Assembly: GCA_035543875.1 (NCBI GenBank)
Contig: DATKIY010000178.1
Location: 1-27,474, forward strand
Source of the DNA: DATKIY01 sp035543875
GTDB lineage: Bacteria > Actinomycetota > Actinomycetes > JAHEKZ01
Direction of reading: 5' to 3'
DNA: 27,474 bases
Position numbers and translations under genes: made by a program. Position 1 is the first letter of the stretch, and each line of letters starts with the position of its first letter. The notes under the pieces were generated by a model. The model did no database searches and was not told the DNA's origin. It saw only the letters and a program-made list of their open reading frames with translations. Positions 1 through 7,579 of this stretch are shown here, in pieces.

Positions 1-293
1 CCTGGTCGCACTCTCTGAAGTCCCTGAGACCGGGCGGACGCATTGTGGTCTGCGGCTCGACATCTGGACCCAACCCGCCCGCCGACCTTGCGCGAGTGTT
101 CTTCCTACAACTCTCGATTATCGGTTCCACGATGGGCACTCGCGACGAGCTCGAGCAACTGATGCAGCTGTGTGACCGGGAGGGACTTGTTCCTCTCGTC
201 GATCGCACGTTCTCACTAGGTGATGCATGGTCGGCGCTTGAGTACCTCAACTCCGGCGAGACGTTCGGCAAGGTGGTAGTCACGCCTGCCTGA
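1..293 (+). CDS. Zinc-type alcohol dehydrogenase / quinone reductase, C-terminal part (partial)
   Basis: The reading frame is open from the first bases of the window (frame of base 3) to TGA at 291-293, so only the last 96 or so residues are present. The visible part begins in the Rossmann domain of a medium-chain dehydrogenase/reductase: LRPGGRIVVCGSTSG is the usual strand after the nucleotide-binding helix. It is followed by the family's characteristic tail, with IIGSTMGTRDELEQLM, then LVDRTFSLGDAWSALEYL and FGKVVV. These segments are typical of zinc-binding alcohol dehydrogenases and NADPH:quinone reductases. The N-terminal catalytic domain with any zinc ligands is outside the window, so the substrate and metal content cannot be judged. 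The gene converges on the VOC gene, 37 bases away. Confidence 0.85.
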   Translation, partial: WSHSLKSLRPGGRIVVCGSTSGPNPPADLARVFFLQLSIIGSTMGTRDELEQLMQLCDREGLVPLVDRTFSLGDAWSALEYLNSGETFGKVVVTPA

Positions 294-330
294 AGCCGGC
301 ACTTGATACAGCAAGCCGAGGTCACCTGAC

Positions 331-774
331 CTACCGGACCACTAAGCAGAACTGATGCCCCACCGGGTCCTCGTATACGCGCCAGGGCACTTGCCGCCCG
401 TCGGCCCCCGGCCTCGGCGACACATGTGCAGCCACATAACGTCCGCCGACGTCGAGCACTCGCCGGTGCCCTTCGTCCAGATCAGCGACAAGAATGTCGA
501 CGTGGGTCCTGAGCGTCCGATCGGCAGGCGAATCCTGGCTCAACTGGAACGACATCCGAAGGCCTTGGGGCGGTGGCTCCAACGTGACCCACCCGGGGTA
601 CCACTCCACCGGGCTGCCTCCCAGGAGTGCACACCAAAAGCCTGCCAGCTCATGCGGTTTCGGACAGTCCAGGACTACCTCACGGATTCGACCGATAGGT
701 GCCGGGCGAGAGATCGTCGAACTCGGTTGTTCTGTCACAAGACTTAGTCTGACGTAGCTGTGTCTGCTCAGCAT
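331..774 (-). CDS. VOC-family (glyoxalase-like) protein
   Basis: A 147-residue protein with a single vicinal-oxygen-chelate module of the Glyoxalase_6 type common in actinobacteria. It starts with a beta strand (IREVVLDCPKPHELAGFWCALLG), then GWVTLEPPPQGLRMSFQ and a second half HVDILVADLDEGHRRVLDVGG, ending in VYEDPVGHQFCLVV. The final strand is where family members carry a metal-ligand Glu or, as here, a Gln/His variant, so the enzymatic role is uncertain. Many relatives are of unknown function and not true glyoxalases. The ATG at 774 is taken as the start; a GTG at 738 is an alternative. The gene lies 24 bases after the EamA stop on the same strand, probably as the last gene of the LtrA-EamA-VOC operon. 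Confidence 0.75.
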   Translation of the reverse strand: MLSRHSYVRLSLVTEQPSSTISRPAPIGRIREVVLDCPKPHELAGFWCALLGGSPVEWYPGWVTLEPPPQGLRMSFQLSQDSPADRTLRTHVDILVADLDEGHRRVLDVGGRYVAAHVSPRPGADGRQVPWRVYEDPVGHQFCLVVR

Positions 775-798
775 CCCTGCCGGCCGCGTCGGCGACGA

Positions 799-1737
799 CT
801 AGTCCAGGGTTGGATGCGGCGCTGGCTCCTGACCGGTTCGGCTGGACAAGGTCACACCGAGACTGGCCACGCTCACCATGACAAGCGCCAGGACTTCTCG
901 TAGCTGCAGAGACTGATTCAAGATGATGAGACCAGCTACGGCGGCCGCCGCCGGCTGCAGGCTCATGAGGACACCGAACACTCGGGTAGGCAGTTCGCGC
1001 AGCGCGGTGAGTTCTAGCCCGTATGGGATTACCGACGACAGCAGCGCGACGGCGGTTGCCGTGAGGAGCAACGAGGGATGCCCCATAACCGCGGACGCGC
1101 CGGATGCCCCGAATGGGAGCACGATCACAGCTGCGATGGCCAGGGCGACGGCGAGGCCGTCCACGCCGGGCAAAACCGTTCCGATGTGGGCACTTGCCAG
1201 GATGTAGGCGATCCAAAACAGGCCAGCGACAAAGGCGAGCAACAAACCGGTCAGCGGGATTCCACTGGTCGTGTCGAGCCCGAGAAGGAGCACCCCGCCG
1301 CCAGCCAGCACAGCCCAACCTAGATCGATCCAGCGCCTGGTTTGAACAAGCGCTAGCAACAAGGGTCCGAGAAACTCGACGGTGACCGCGATTCCCAGCG
1401 GCACCGACCGCAAAGAAAGATAGAACACGACGTTCATGCCAGCCATTGCCATCGCCAAGAGTGCGGCCGCACGCCACGCCTTTGCCGACCACGTCCATGC
1501 CTTTGGGCGCAAGACGACGAGCATCACCAGCGCACCAATGGTCAACCGCAAGAGGGCAACGCCGGTGGCGCCGACCTCTGCGAACAGGGTTCGGGCGACC
1601 GCGCTACCTGTTTGAACAGATGCGATCCCGGCAAGGACAAGAATGGGAGCTGGTACGCGTCGCAACGGCGCTGAGCGCAACAGACTCACCTCGATTCGTA
1701 CCGGACCGCATTCAACCGGCTTGTACCCACTCGACAT
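799..1737 (-). CDS. EamA/RhtA-family transporter (DMT superfamily)
   Basis: A polytopic inner-membrane protein with about ten hydrophobic segments in two EamA repeats. It begins with PAPILVLAGIASVQTGSAVA, followed by GATGVALLRLTIGALVMLVV, and has a second repeat around GLFWIAYILASAHIG. VTVEFLGPLLLAL and SSVIPYGLELTALRELPTRVFGVLMSL are hallmarks of the RhtA-like branch (threonine/homoserine and related metabolite exporters). The substrate is inferred only. The start is uncertain. A TTG at 1782 would overlap the LtrA stop by four bases (translational coupling), ATG at 1737 is used here, and GTG at 1689 lies just before the first membrane helix. No strong Shine-Dalgarno decides. The hydrophilic tail TGQEPAPHPTLD is cytoplasmic or external depending on topology. 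Confidence 0.85.
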   Translation of the reverse strand: MSSGYKPVECGPVRIEVSLLRSAPLRRVPAPILVLAGIASVQTGSAVARTLFAEVGATGVALLRLTIGALVMLVVLRPKAWTWSAKAWRAAALLAMAMAGMNVVFYLSLRSVPLGIAVTVEFLGPLLLALVQTRRWIDLGWAVLAGGGVLLLGLDTTSGIPLTGLLLAFVAGLFWIAYILASAHIGTVLPGVDGLAVALAIAAVIVLPFGASGASAVMGHPSLLLTATAVALLSSVIPYGLELTALRELPTRVFGVLMSLQPAAAAVAGLIILNQSLQLREVLALVMVSVASLGVTLSSRTGQEPAPHPTLD

Positions 1738-1778
1738 TCGATATTCAAGGTATCTGCTGCGCCGACCAGCCGATGACG

Positions 1779-2975
1779 TCAAGTTTGCTGACGACCCATG
1801 TGCTCGTGACGAATACTGTCGCGCGGAGCTCTAAATTTGACCACCTCAAAAGCCACTAGTCCGCAACTTAGGCTGGTGAGAATCACCAACGTTGCATATG
1901 CCGAGATGTGCGTAGCAACGGGGATAAGCACAAGAAGTGCGCATGCGACGACCAACCGTTGCCGGCTCACTGAATGCACGTTGCGCAACCGAAACGCGAC
2001 ATGGGCGAACAGGTAAAGGGCCATGCCGCCGAAGAGTGCAACCACAGTGACGATGCCCATCTCATCGGCGTCGTAGGTTAAGGACTCCTTCAAGCCCAAC
2101 GCAACCATGATGATCCCGATGACCACGGGCAGGTGCAGGTAGCTGTAGGAGTCACGGGCCATCACATTGCGCTCCTGACCGTCAAGCTCATGCAGAATTC
2201 GCTCACCAACCAACGCCACAACGTCGAAGTACAACCACCACATCGCCGCAACGATGGCAAAACCCATCACGCCAGAAATCACAACGCCTGTCGTCAAGGT
2301 TTGACCGGAAGCCGCCAAACCGAGAGCGACCAACGACTCGCCGAGCGCGATGATGACGATGAGCCCGTGTCGTTCAGCGAAATGCCCCGGCCGCACCGCC
2401 CAGGCCGACGTACCAGCAATGAGCGGCGAGGCCAACGAAACGCCAAGCGCGATGGTCCACAGCAGCGCGCGGACTACTCCGGCGTCGAAGAACCCCGCAA
2501 TAACAATCAGTATCGGGGCCGCAAGTACTCCCGGTGCCAGGCGGAGCACCGCCATCTTGCGCTCGTGTTGATGCCTAGTGGCGACGAGGTACAACACCAA
2601 AAACAGAATCGTCACCACGAAATACGCGAAGCCGAAGAGAACCCCGTCGTCGTCGAACGCATGGGGAATGGCGAGTGCCGCAACCAACATTGCAGCCATC
2701 GAACAGAGGATCACGATTCGCGCACGCACGTCGTCGTCGACCCGAAGTGCGTTCGTCAGCCATGAGTAACCCACCCATGCCCACCAGACGGCGGTGAGGA
2801 CGCCCACGCCACGAAGGAGACCCAGCCAGGTCAGATCGTCTGCCATGAGAGTGGTGACTTGGGTCAACGCGAAGACAAAGACCAAATCGAAGAAGAGCTC
2901 GAGTGGCGAGACGCCATACTCCTCTTGTTCTTCCTGTTGCTCTTCCGCTTGGCCCTCGTGTGGTGATTCAGTCAC
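1779..2975 (-). CDS. ltrA: LtrA-like low-temperature requirement membrane protein
   Basis: A 398-residue multi-span membrane protein of the bacterial low temperature requirement A family. The diagnostic N-terminal motif SPLELFFDLVFVFALTQ is complete at residues 24-40, preceded by a Glu/Gln-rich cytoplasmic tail. LVAVWWAWVGYSWLTN-type sequence follows (TAVWWAWVGYSWLTNALRVD), then the conserved RHGLIVIIALGESLVALG and MWWLYFD segments. Family members were named from a Listeria cold-growth mutant, but the biochemical role is unknown. The start is GTG at 2975, with a moderate upstream AGGA. It is the first gene of a probable three-gene minus-strand operon and is divergent from the thioesterase gene, with only 41 bases between the two starts. 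Confidence 0.9.
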   Translation of the reverse strand: MTESPHEGQAEEQQEEQEEYGVSPLELFFDLVFVFALTQVTTLMADDLTWLGLLRGVGVLTAVWWAWVGYSWLTNALRVDDDVRARIVILCSMAAMLVAALAIPHAFDDDGVLFGFAYFVVTILFLVLYLVATRHQHERKMAVLRLAPGVLAAPILIVIAGFFDAGVVRALLWTIALGVSLASPLIAGTSAWAVRPGHFAERHGLIVIIALGESLVALGLAASGQTLTTGVVISGVMGFAIVAAMWWLYFDVVALVGERILHELDGQERNVMARDSYSYLHLPVVIGIIMVALGLKESLTYDADEMGIVTVVALFGGMALYLFAHVAFRLRNVHSVSRQRLVVACALLVLIPVATHISAYATLVILTSLSCGLVAFEVVKFRAPRDSIRHEHMGRQQT

Positions 2976-3016
2976 AGCGACATCCTGCCCATAATGACTG
3001 CCGATAACCTTTCAAG

Positions 3017-3421
3017 ATGACAAAAAAGGGCACCCGAGTTGGTGCAAGCGCCGCAGCGCTGGACGCCAGTATTGGCCTCACCCGGGCCGAGGATGACGGC
3101 GAGTGGACAGTGCTACGCCTCGATCCGACCGACAACGCAGTGGCCGCGACCGAGCCCGTTGCGTATCTGCACGGAGGTGCAATCGCCACTTGTGTCGACA
3201 CCGCCTCATGGGAAGCCATCACACGCGCTCACGACGGCGATTGGGTCGTCGCTGATATGCGGATTGACTTCGTGCGCCTGGCGCGCCCAGAGAGTCACAG
3301 GGTTCGCGCCATACCGCGCAAAGTGGGACGTCGACAGGCGGTTGTCGACGTCGAGATTTCCGCATGGGACGACGCTGACCGAGTGGTTGCGTTGGGCCGA
3401 GTGCTTGTGACGAACCTCTGA
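3017..3421 (+). CDS. PaaI-like hotdog-fold thioesterase
   Basis: A 134-residue single hotdog domain. The central helix motif YLHGGAIATCVDTASWEA (about residues 47-64) is the HGG signature of PaaI/4HBT acyl-CoA thioesterases. It is followed by the strand ADMRIDFVRLARPES, typical of the family's substrate tunnel, and by VVDVEISAWDDADRVVALGRVLV. Such proteins hydrolyse small or aromatic acyl-CoA thioesters in the cytosol; the acyl group cannot be told from the sequence. ATG at 3017 has no obvious Shine-Dalgarno, which suggests a very short leader or leaderless transcript in the 41-base divergent gap with ltrA. It converges with the lipoprotein gene 15 bases downstream. Confidence 0.8.
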   Translation: MTKKGTRVGASAAALDASIGLTRAEDDGEWTVLRLDPTDNAVAATEPVAYLHGGAIATCVDTASWEAITRAHDGDWVVADMRIDFVRLARPESHRVRAIPRKVGRRQAVVDVEISAWDDADRVVALGRVLVTNL

Positions 3422-3436
3422 CGTCGAGCCGGATCG

Positions 3437-4285
3437 TTAGTCGTTGTACCTCTCAACGAGAATCCACGCCGATGCTCCGTCGTCATTCAACGTGACGTCG
3501 TAATAACCGCCCCCCGCCTCGCTCGTGGACGCTTTCCGATACATCACGCTGCCAAACTGACGATCAGTCACTCTGACGGGTTCTCCGTCGAAGCCTTGGT
3601 CAACGTAGGCGTCAAATACCTCACCTGCGTTACCCGTGACACCGATGATTGCTACATACCCGCCCGTGACTGAGCCCGGCCACACTGGTCCCGCAAGAAA
3701 TGAGCCATCGACGATCTGTAGGGGCACCTCGTGAACGATGCCGCCATCTACTGACGACACACCGGTACCAGGATCAACCGGCTCAGGAAGTGCGATTGGT
3801 GTGTCGGCGTCTGGCAACCAGGTAACTGTGCCCAAAGACGGTGCGTCCGCGTTGGCAAGTTGGTCACTGAGGGAGAAGGCAAGTGGCCAATCCTTGGGAA
3901 CCACTGGGGGCGGTCCCCACGTGCAGACCTGAACTGATGGCAGCGACTCTGCGTCGCATCCCGTAGTCGCGTCTGTGAACGCCTCCTCCTCGGCATCCGT
4001 GCCAGCACCTAACGCTATTGCTTGGTCTACCAGGTCGGCTGAGACATGTTCGAGGTCGCCATCCATCGTGAGATAGGCCGTAGCTTGTGGCGCTGCGTCT
4101 ATGTCACTCCAACGCGTGAAGACTGGACCAACTAGTTGAGCTCCCTCTGGCACGACCAAGCCTGCTTTTAGCTGCGTGCCCGCCGACCCCGGTGGGCCAT
4201 CCTCGGCACCCGCCAACGCGCCGCATCCGCTCAGGCCAACCACAAACACTGCGCCCAACAGCAAAGCGCGAGAAGGACTAGTCAA
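3437..4285 (-). CDS. Predicted lipoprotein of unknown function
   Basis: A 282-residue exported lipoprotein. The N-terminus MTSPSRALLLGAVFVVGLSGC is a type II signal peptide with lipobox LSGC and the acylated Cys at residue 21. The mature part is acidic, has no recognised catalytic motif and contains internal strand-rich stretches such as VPLQIVDGSFLAGPVWPGSV and GGYVAIIGVTGNAGEVFDAYVDQGF. Four cysteines are present, of which two (near residues 108 and 116) could form a disulfide. The start is TTG at 4285, preceded by GAGGGG at good spacing, which supports this unusual codon. It lies downstream of groEL on the same strand but beyond the groEL terminator, so it is probably transcribed separately. 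Confidence 0.7.
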   Translation of the reverse strand: MTSPSRALLLGAVFVVGLSGCGALAGAEDGPPGSAGTQLKAGLVVPEGAQLVGPVFTRWSDIDAAPQATAYLTMDGDLEHVSADLVDQAIALGAGTDAEEEAFTDATTGCDAESLPSVQVCTWGPPPVVPKDWPLAFSLSDQLANADAPSLGTVTWLPDADTPIALPEPVDPGTGVSSVDGGIVHEVPLQIVDGSFLAGPVWPGSVTGGYVAIIGVTGNAGEVFDAYVDQGFDGEPVRVTDRQFGSVMYRKASTSEAGGGYYDVTLNDDGASAWILVERYND

Positions 4286-4400
4286 CGTTTCCCCTCAGTG
4301 ATACGCCGTTTATCCAGTCTGAGGTAGCAACGAACACATTGGAACGCACACGTTCGAATCGAGGCGCGTCCGCAATCAAGCCGTGACGTGTCAGAAAACA

Positions 4401-4437
4401 AGCGGAAGGCCCGGGACATGGTCCCGGGCCTTCCGCT
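4401..4437 (-). terminator. groEL intrinsic terminator
   Basis: A perfect 17-base-pair inverted repeat (4401-4417 with 4421-4437) closes on a three-base loop 25 bases after the groEL stop. On the minus strand it is followed by a T-rich run (TTGTTTTCTG), so it has the form of a Rho-independent terminator for groEL. The outer stem begins with GCGGAAG, as do the two long palindromes at 20613 and 21692. Confidence 0.85.
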
Positions 4438-4462
4438 AAATACTTCTGACAGCTGGTTCGGA

Positions 4463-6094
4463 CTAGAAGTCCATACCGCCCATGCCGCCGTCGCCACCCG
4501 GAGCAGCCGGAGCTGCCTTTTCGGGCTTGTCGGCAACAACAACCTCAGTGGTGAGGAACAGACCAGCAATCGACGCTGCGTTCTGCAGTGCCGAGCGCGT
4601 GACCTTGGCCGGGTCGATGATGCCAGCGGCGATCAGGTCGACGTACTCGCCAGTCGCGGCGTTGAGGCCGTGACCTGGCTCGAGCTTGGAGACCTTCTCT
4701 GCCACGACGCCACCTTCAAGGCCAGCGTTGATCGCGATCTGCTTCAACGGAGCGCTGATCGCAGACCTCACGATCTGAGCGCCAGTGGCTTCGTCACCTT
4801 CGAGCTCGAGCTTCTCGAACGCGATGGCTGATGCCTGCAGCAGCGCGACGCCACCACCCGCAACGATGCCCTCTTCGACAGCCGCTTTGGCGTTACGCAC
4901 GGCGTCTTCGATGCGGTGCTTGCGCTCTTTCAGCTCAACCTCAGTGGCTGCGCCAACCTTGATGACTGCAACCCCGCCAGCCAGCTTGGCCAGGCGTTCC
5001 TGCAGCTTCTCGCGGTCGTAGTCAGAGTCGCTCTTCTCGATCTCGGCGCGGATCTGGTTGACCCGACCAGCGATCTGCTCGCTGTCGCCTGCACCCTCGA
5101 CGATGGTCGTCTCGTCCTTGGTGACGACAACCTTGCGGGCGCGACCGAGCAGCTCCAAGCCAGTGTTCTCCAGCTTGAGGCCGACCTCTTCGGAGATGAC
5201 CTGACCACCGGTGAGGATCGCAATGTCCTGCAGCATCGCCTTGCGACGGTCACCAAACCCAGGGGCCTTGACTGCAACCGAACGGAAGGTGCCACGGATC
5301 TTGTTCACCACGATGGTGGCAAGGGCTTCGCCTTCGACGTCCTCGGAGAGAACCATCAATGGCTTGCCGGACTGCATGACCTTCTCAAGGATCGGCAGCA
5401 AGTCTTTGACTGCTGAGATCTTCGAGTTGGCGATGAGGATGTAGACGTCTTCGAGGACGGCTTCCATACGCTCGGGGTCGGTTACGAAGTAAGGCGAGAT
5501 GTAGCCCTTGTCGAAGCGCATACCCTCGGTGAGCTCAAGCTCAAGACCGAAAGTGTTGCTTTCCTCGACGGTGATGACGCCTTCCTTGCCGACCTTGTCC
5601 ATCGCCTCAGCGATCATCTGGCCGACCTCGTTGTCGCCACCAGCGGAGATGGATGCCGTCGAGGCGATCTGCTCCTTGGTTTCGACGTCCTTAGCCATGC
5701 TTGAAAGCTGCTCACTGACAGCGGCGACAGCCTGCTCAATGCCGCGCTTTAGCGCCATCGGGTTGGCGCCAGCCGCGACGTTGCGCAGACCTTCTTTGAC
5801 AAGTGCCTGGGCGAGGACGGTGGCCGTCGTGGTGCCGTCGCCGGCAACATCGTCGGTCTTCTTGGCGACCTCTTTGACGAGCTCGGCACCGATTTTTTCG
5901 TACGGTTCCTCGAGCTCAATCTCCTTGGCAATGGAGACACCGTCGTTGGTAATAGTGGGAGCGCCCCACTTCTTTTCCAACACGACGTTGCGACCCTTGG
6001 GGCCGAGCGTCACCTTGACGGCGTCCGCCAGCACGTTCATGCCGCGCTCAAGGCCGCGACGGGCCTCTTCGTCGAACGCGATGATCTTGGCCAT
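4463..6094 (-). CDS. groEL: Chaperonin GroEL (Hsp60), groEL2-like
   Basis: A full-length 543-residue chaperonin. Visible signatures include the N-terminal MAKIIAFDEEARRGLERG, the ATP-binding KVTLGPKGRNVVLEK and DGVSIAKEIELE, the catalytic-domain DVAGDGTTTATVLAQ (catalytic Asp in GDGTT), apical-domain VKAPGFGDRRKAMLQD, and AAVEEGIVAGGGVALL. The C-terminal tail ends GGDGGMGGMDF, the GGM type of housekeeping GroEL2 rather than the His-rich tail of mycobacterial GroEL1. It assembles into double rings that fold cytosolic proteins with GroES. No groES is adjacent, as is usual for the second actinobacterial groEL copy. ATG at 6094 has GAAAGGGAT upstream. Two CIRCE operators lie about 120-180 bases upstream, and a terminator follows. 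Confidence 0.98.
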   Translation of the reverse strand: MAKIIAFDEEARRGLERGMNVLADAVKVTLGPKGRNVVLEKKWGAPTITNDGVSIAKEIELEEPYEKIGAELVKEVAKKTDDVAGDGTTTATVLAQALVKEGLRNVAAGANPMALKRGIEQAVAAVSEQLSSMAKDVETKEQIASTASISAGGDNEVGQMIAEAMDKVGKEGVITVEESNTFGLELELTEGMRFDKGYISPYFVTDPERMEAVLEDVYILIANSKISAVKDLLPILEKVMQSGKPLMVLSEDVEGEALATIVVNKIRGTFRSVAVKAPGFGDRRKAMLQDIAILTGGQVISEEVGLKLENTGLELLGRARKVVVTKDETTIVEGAGDSEQIAGRVNQIRAEIEKSDSDYDREKLQERLAKLAGGVAVIKVGAATEVELKERKHRIEDAVRNAKAAVEEGIVAGGGVALLQASAIAFEKLELEGDEATGAQIVRSAISAPLKQIAINAGLEGGVVAEKVSKLEPGHGLNAATGEYVDLIAAGIIDPAKVTRSALQNAASIAGLFLTTEVVVADKPEKAAPAAPGGDGGMGGMDF

Positions 6095-6214
6095 ACGGTG
6101 GGATCCCTTTCAACGGGGGCGATCAGGCCAAGTAGGTGCCCGCGACGGACGGCCACCGCCCTGGGCCGACCCTTTCCGGCCCTCAGCAGCGGTCTCACCT
6201 AACGACCTGAGGTG

Positions 6215-6241
6215 TTATCACTCACACAGGGAGAGTGCTAA
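6215..6241 (-). promoter_or_regulatory. CIRCE operator 1 (HrcA-binding) upstream of groEL
   Basis: The left arm TTATCACTC (one mismatch to the consensus TTAGCACTC), a nine-base spacer and the perfect right arm GAGTGCTAA match the CIRCE inverted repeat recognised by the HrcA heat-shock repressor. It lies about 121 bases upstream of the groEL start. Confidence 0.85.
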
Positions 6242-6249
6242 CACAATGA

Positions 6250-6276
6250 TTAGCACTCTCCGCCCCCGAGTGCAAA
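6250..6276 (-). promoter_or_regulatory. CIRCE operator 2 (HrcA-binding) upstream of groEL
   Basis: A perfect left arm TTAGCACTC, a nine-base spacer and GAGTGCAAA (one mismatch) form a second CIRCE only eight bases from the first. A minus-strand promoter candidate (TTGCAC, 17 bases, TAATCA) overlaps this operator, consistent with repression by blocking RNA polymerase. Confidence 0.85.
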
Positions 6277-6296
6277 CCCTCCCCCTTTTCTCGGTA

Positions 6297-6362
6297 AAGT
6301 TGATCAAGGACCAAAAGGTCCATCCAGACGTCCGCCGCTGCAACTTTGCCCTTGATCAACTT
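6297..6362. repeat. 13-bp inverted repeat with nested hairpin
   Basis: AAGTTGATCAAGG at 6297-6309 is repeated exactly as its reverse complement at 6350-6362. Each arm contains the self-palindrome TTGATCAA. Between the arms, near the first, is a short hairpin, GGACC-AAAA-GGTCC (6308-6321). The second arm spans the stop codon of the propeller-protein gene. It may act as that gene's terminator or as a protein-binding pair; the sequence does not decide between them. Confidence 0.6.
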
Positions 6363-7579
6363 GGGGCCTGGATGAGGTTGGCTGCAAAGGACGGAGAAGA
6401 AGTGCCGGGGGGAAGTTGTGTCAGCGGCGTTGGCTGTCCCGCAAGGTCAACGAACACAACGTCGATCGGGCTGGCGTTGGACGACGCAGCGGTTCGAGTC
6501 ATGGCTGGATAGAGCGACACGGTGAATCCGTCAGCCGTAGCACCCACGGCGGCCAATTCACCGTTCAACGTGAGGGTTGTAGCAGCTGGCTGACCGACCC
6601 GTTGAACGCGATACTCGACCAACCCTTGGGGGGTCGCACCAGCTGCGAGATGGTCTCCTGGTTCCTGCCGTGTCCCGGTGCCCGTACGCGCCGCGAGCAA
6701 ATATGGCGACTCGGTCGCCATCGCAAGACGTTCCCCCCAGCCCAGCGGATCACCGCCGACTGTCATCCAGGTGCCGCCATGTTCGCGGAACTGCAACGCA
6801 ACTACGTCAACACCCCAGGCGACCTGCAGCAAGTGACCTTCCGTGTGCCCGAGCGGCCAGTAGTGAATCTCAGGTTTTACGCTCACACCTCGATAAATGG
6901 GTCGTTGAGGATCCTCGCTGCTACAAACGCAGACAAAGCCATCAGATCTTGGTGACCATGCGATGGTTTGCCGCCCAGCCAGTACCTCGTCGCCCGAGAC
7001 CACAGGGATCGTGATGTTGTGCATGCGGTTCAGTTCGCCCGACCGAACATCGAGCAGGTACACCGGCAGTCGCCCTAAATTCTGACCGTGTTCCGGCTCG
7101 GCGATCATCAACAAGAACCGCCCGTCGGGTGACAGCTGCACAGAACTCCAGTGAGGAGTCGACGACCGAGCGGCGGACGTACCGCTCAAACTTGGCGGGA
7201 AGTCTCCCGGCTCCGCCGACGTAATGACCGCCTCTCTGGTCGCCGCGTTTATCAAGACGACGCGGCCCTCAACGATGTAAGCACCGGACGCCGCAGCCAT
7301 CGGTGCTGACGCAAGGGTTGGCAGCCCATCGGCAGTCGGCAACGTATTCGGCAACACGCCAATCGCCGCAGGAGATTCAAGACCGGAATCCGTCGACGTG
7401 ATCGGCTGTACAACAACAACCACGGCTAGGAACGCAGCACCCACAGACGCCACGGCTCCCAGAACGGCGAATCGGTTCCGCCGACGATGGCGTGCCCCCG
7501 CAAGAGCGGCGTGCGCTAGCCCGTCGGGCATGTTGCTGTCCGCGGCTGCGTCCATGAGGTGATGCAGTTGCGTTGTCAC
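6356..7579 (-). CDS. Membrane-anchored propeller-like protein, putative regulator of the upstream ECF sigma factor
   Basis: A 407-residue protein with a short cytoplasmic N-terminus (MTTQLHHLMDAAADSN..., then the basic patch GARHRRRNR), one membrane helix (FAVLGAVASVGAAFLAVVVVV, about residues 37-57) and a large extracytoplasmic domain. That domain has WD40/TolB-like repeats such as VQLSPDGRFLLMIAE, VYLLDVRSGEL and IAWSPRSDGFVCV. The GTG start at 7579 overlaps the sigma-factor stop in a GTGA, so the two are translationally coupled. This layout is common for SigE-family ECF factors, where the coupled membrane protein is a candidate anti-sigma factor or sensor. It lacks the zinc-anti-sigma HxxxCxxC motif, so that role is inferred from context and size only. 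Confidence 0.65.
   Translation of the reverse strand: MTTQLHHLMDAAADSNMPDGLAHAALAGARHRRRNRFAVLGAVASVGAAFLAVVVVVQPITSTDSGLESPAAIGVLPNTLPTADGLPTLASAPMAAASGAYIVEGRVVLINAATREAVITSAEPGDFPPSLSGTSAARSSTPHWSSVQLSPDGRFLLMIAEPEHGQNLGRLPVYLLDVRSGELNRMHNITIPVVSGDEVLAGRQTIAWSPRSDGFVCVCSSEDPQRPIYRGVSVKPEIHYWPLGHTEGHLLQVAWGVDVVALQFREHGGTWMTVGGDPLGWGERLAMATESPYLLAARTGTGTRQEPGDHLAAGATPQGLVEYRVQRVGQPAATTLTLNGELAAVGATADGFTVSLYPAMTRTAASSNASPIDVVFVDLAGQPTPLTQLPPGTSSPSFAANLIQAPS

Noticed and set aside
319..332. AGGTCA-CC-TGACCT palindrome between the first two genes
   Set aside because: The six-base arms with a two-base loop are too short for a convincing terminator, and it overlaps the VOC stop codon. It is probably chance.
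680..1498. 272-codon minus-strand frame within the EamA gene region
   Set aside because: It is a shadow in another frame of the EamA gene, rich in Arg/Gly/Ala with no membrane pattern or family motif.
2133..2765. 210-codon plus-strand frame opposite ltrA
   Set aside because: It is antisense to a recognised LtrA protein, and its composition (Arg, His, Asn, Gln) is typical of a shadow frame.
5508..6512. Long open frame of 334 codons opposite groEL
   Set aside because: It is antisense to the well-conserved groEL coding sequence, its translation is Ser/Thr/Ala-rich without motifs, and it runs through the CIRCE region.
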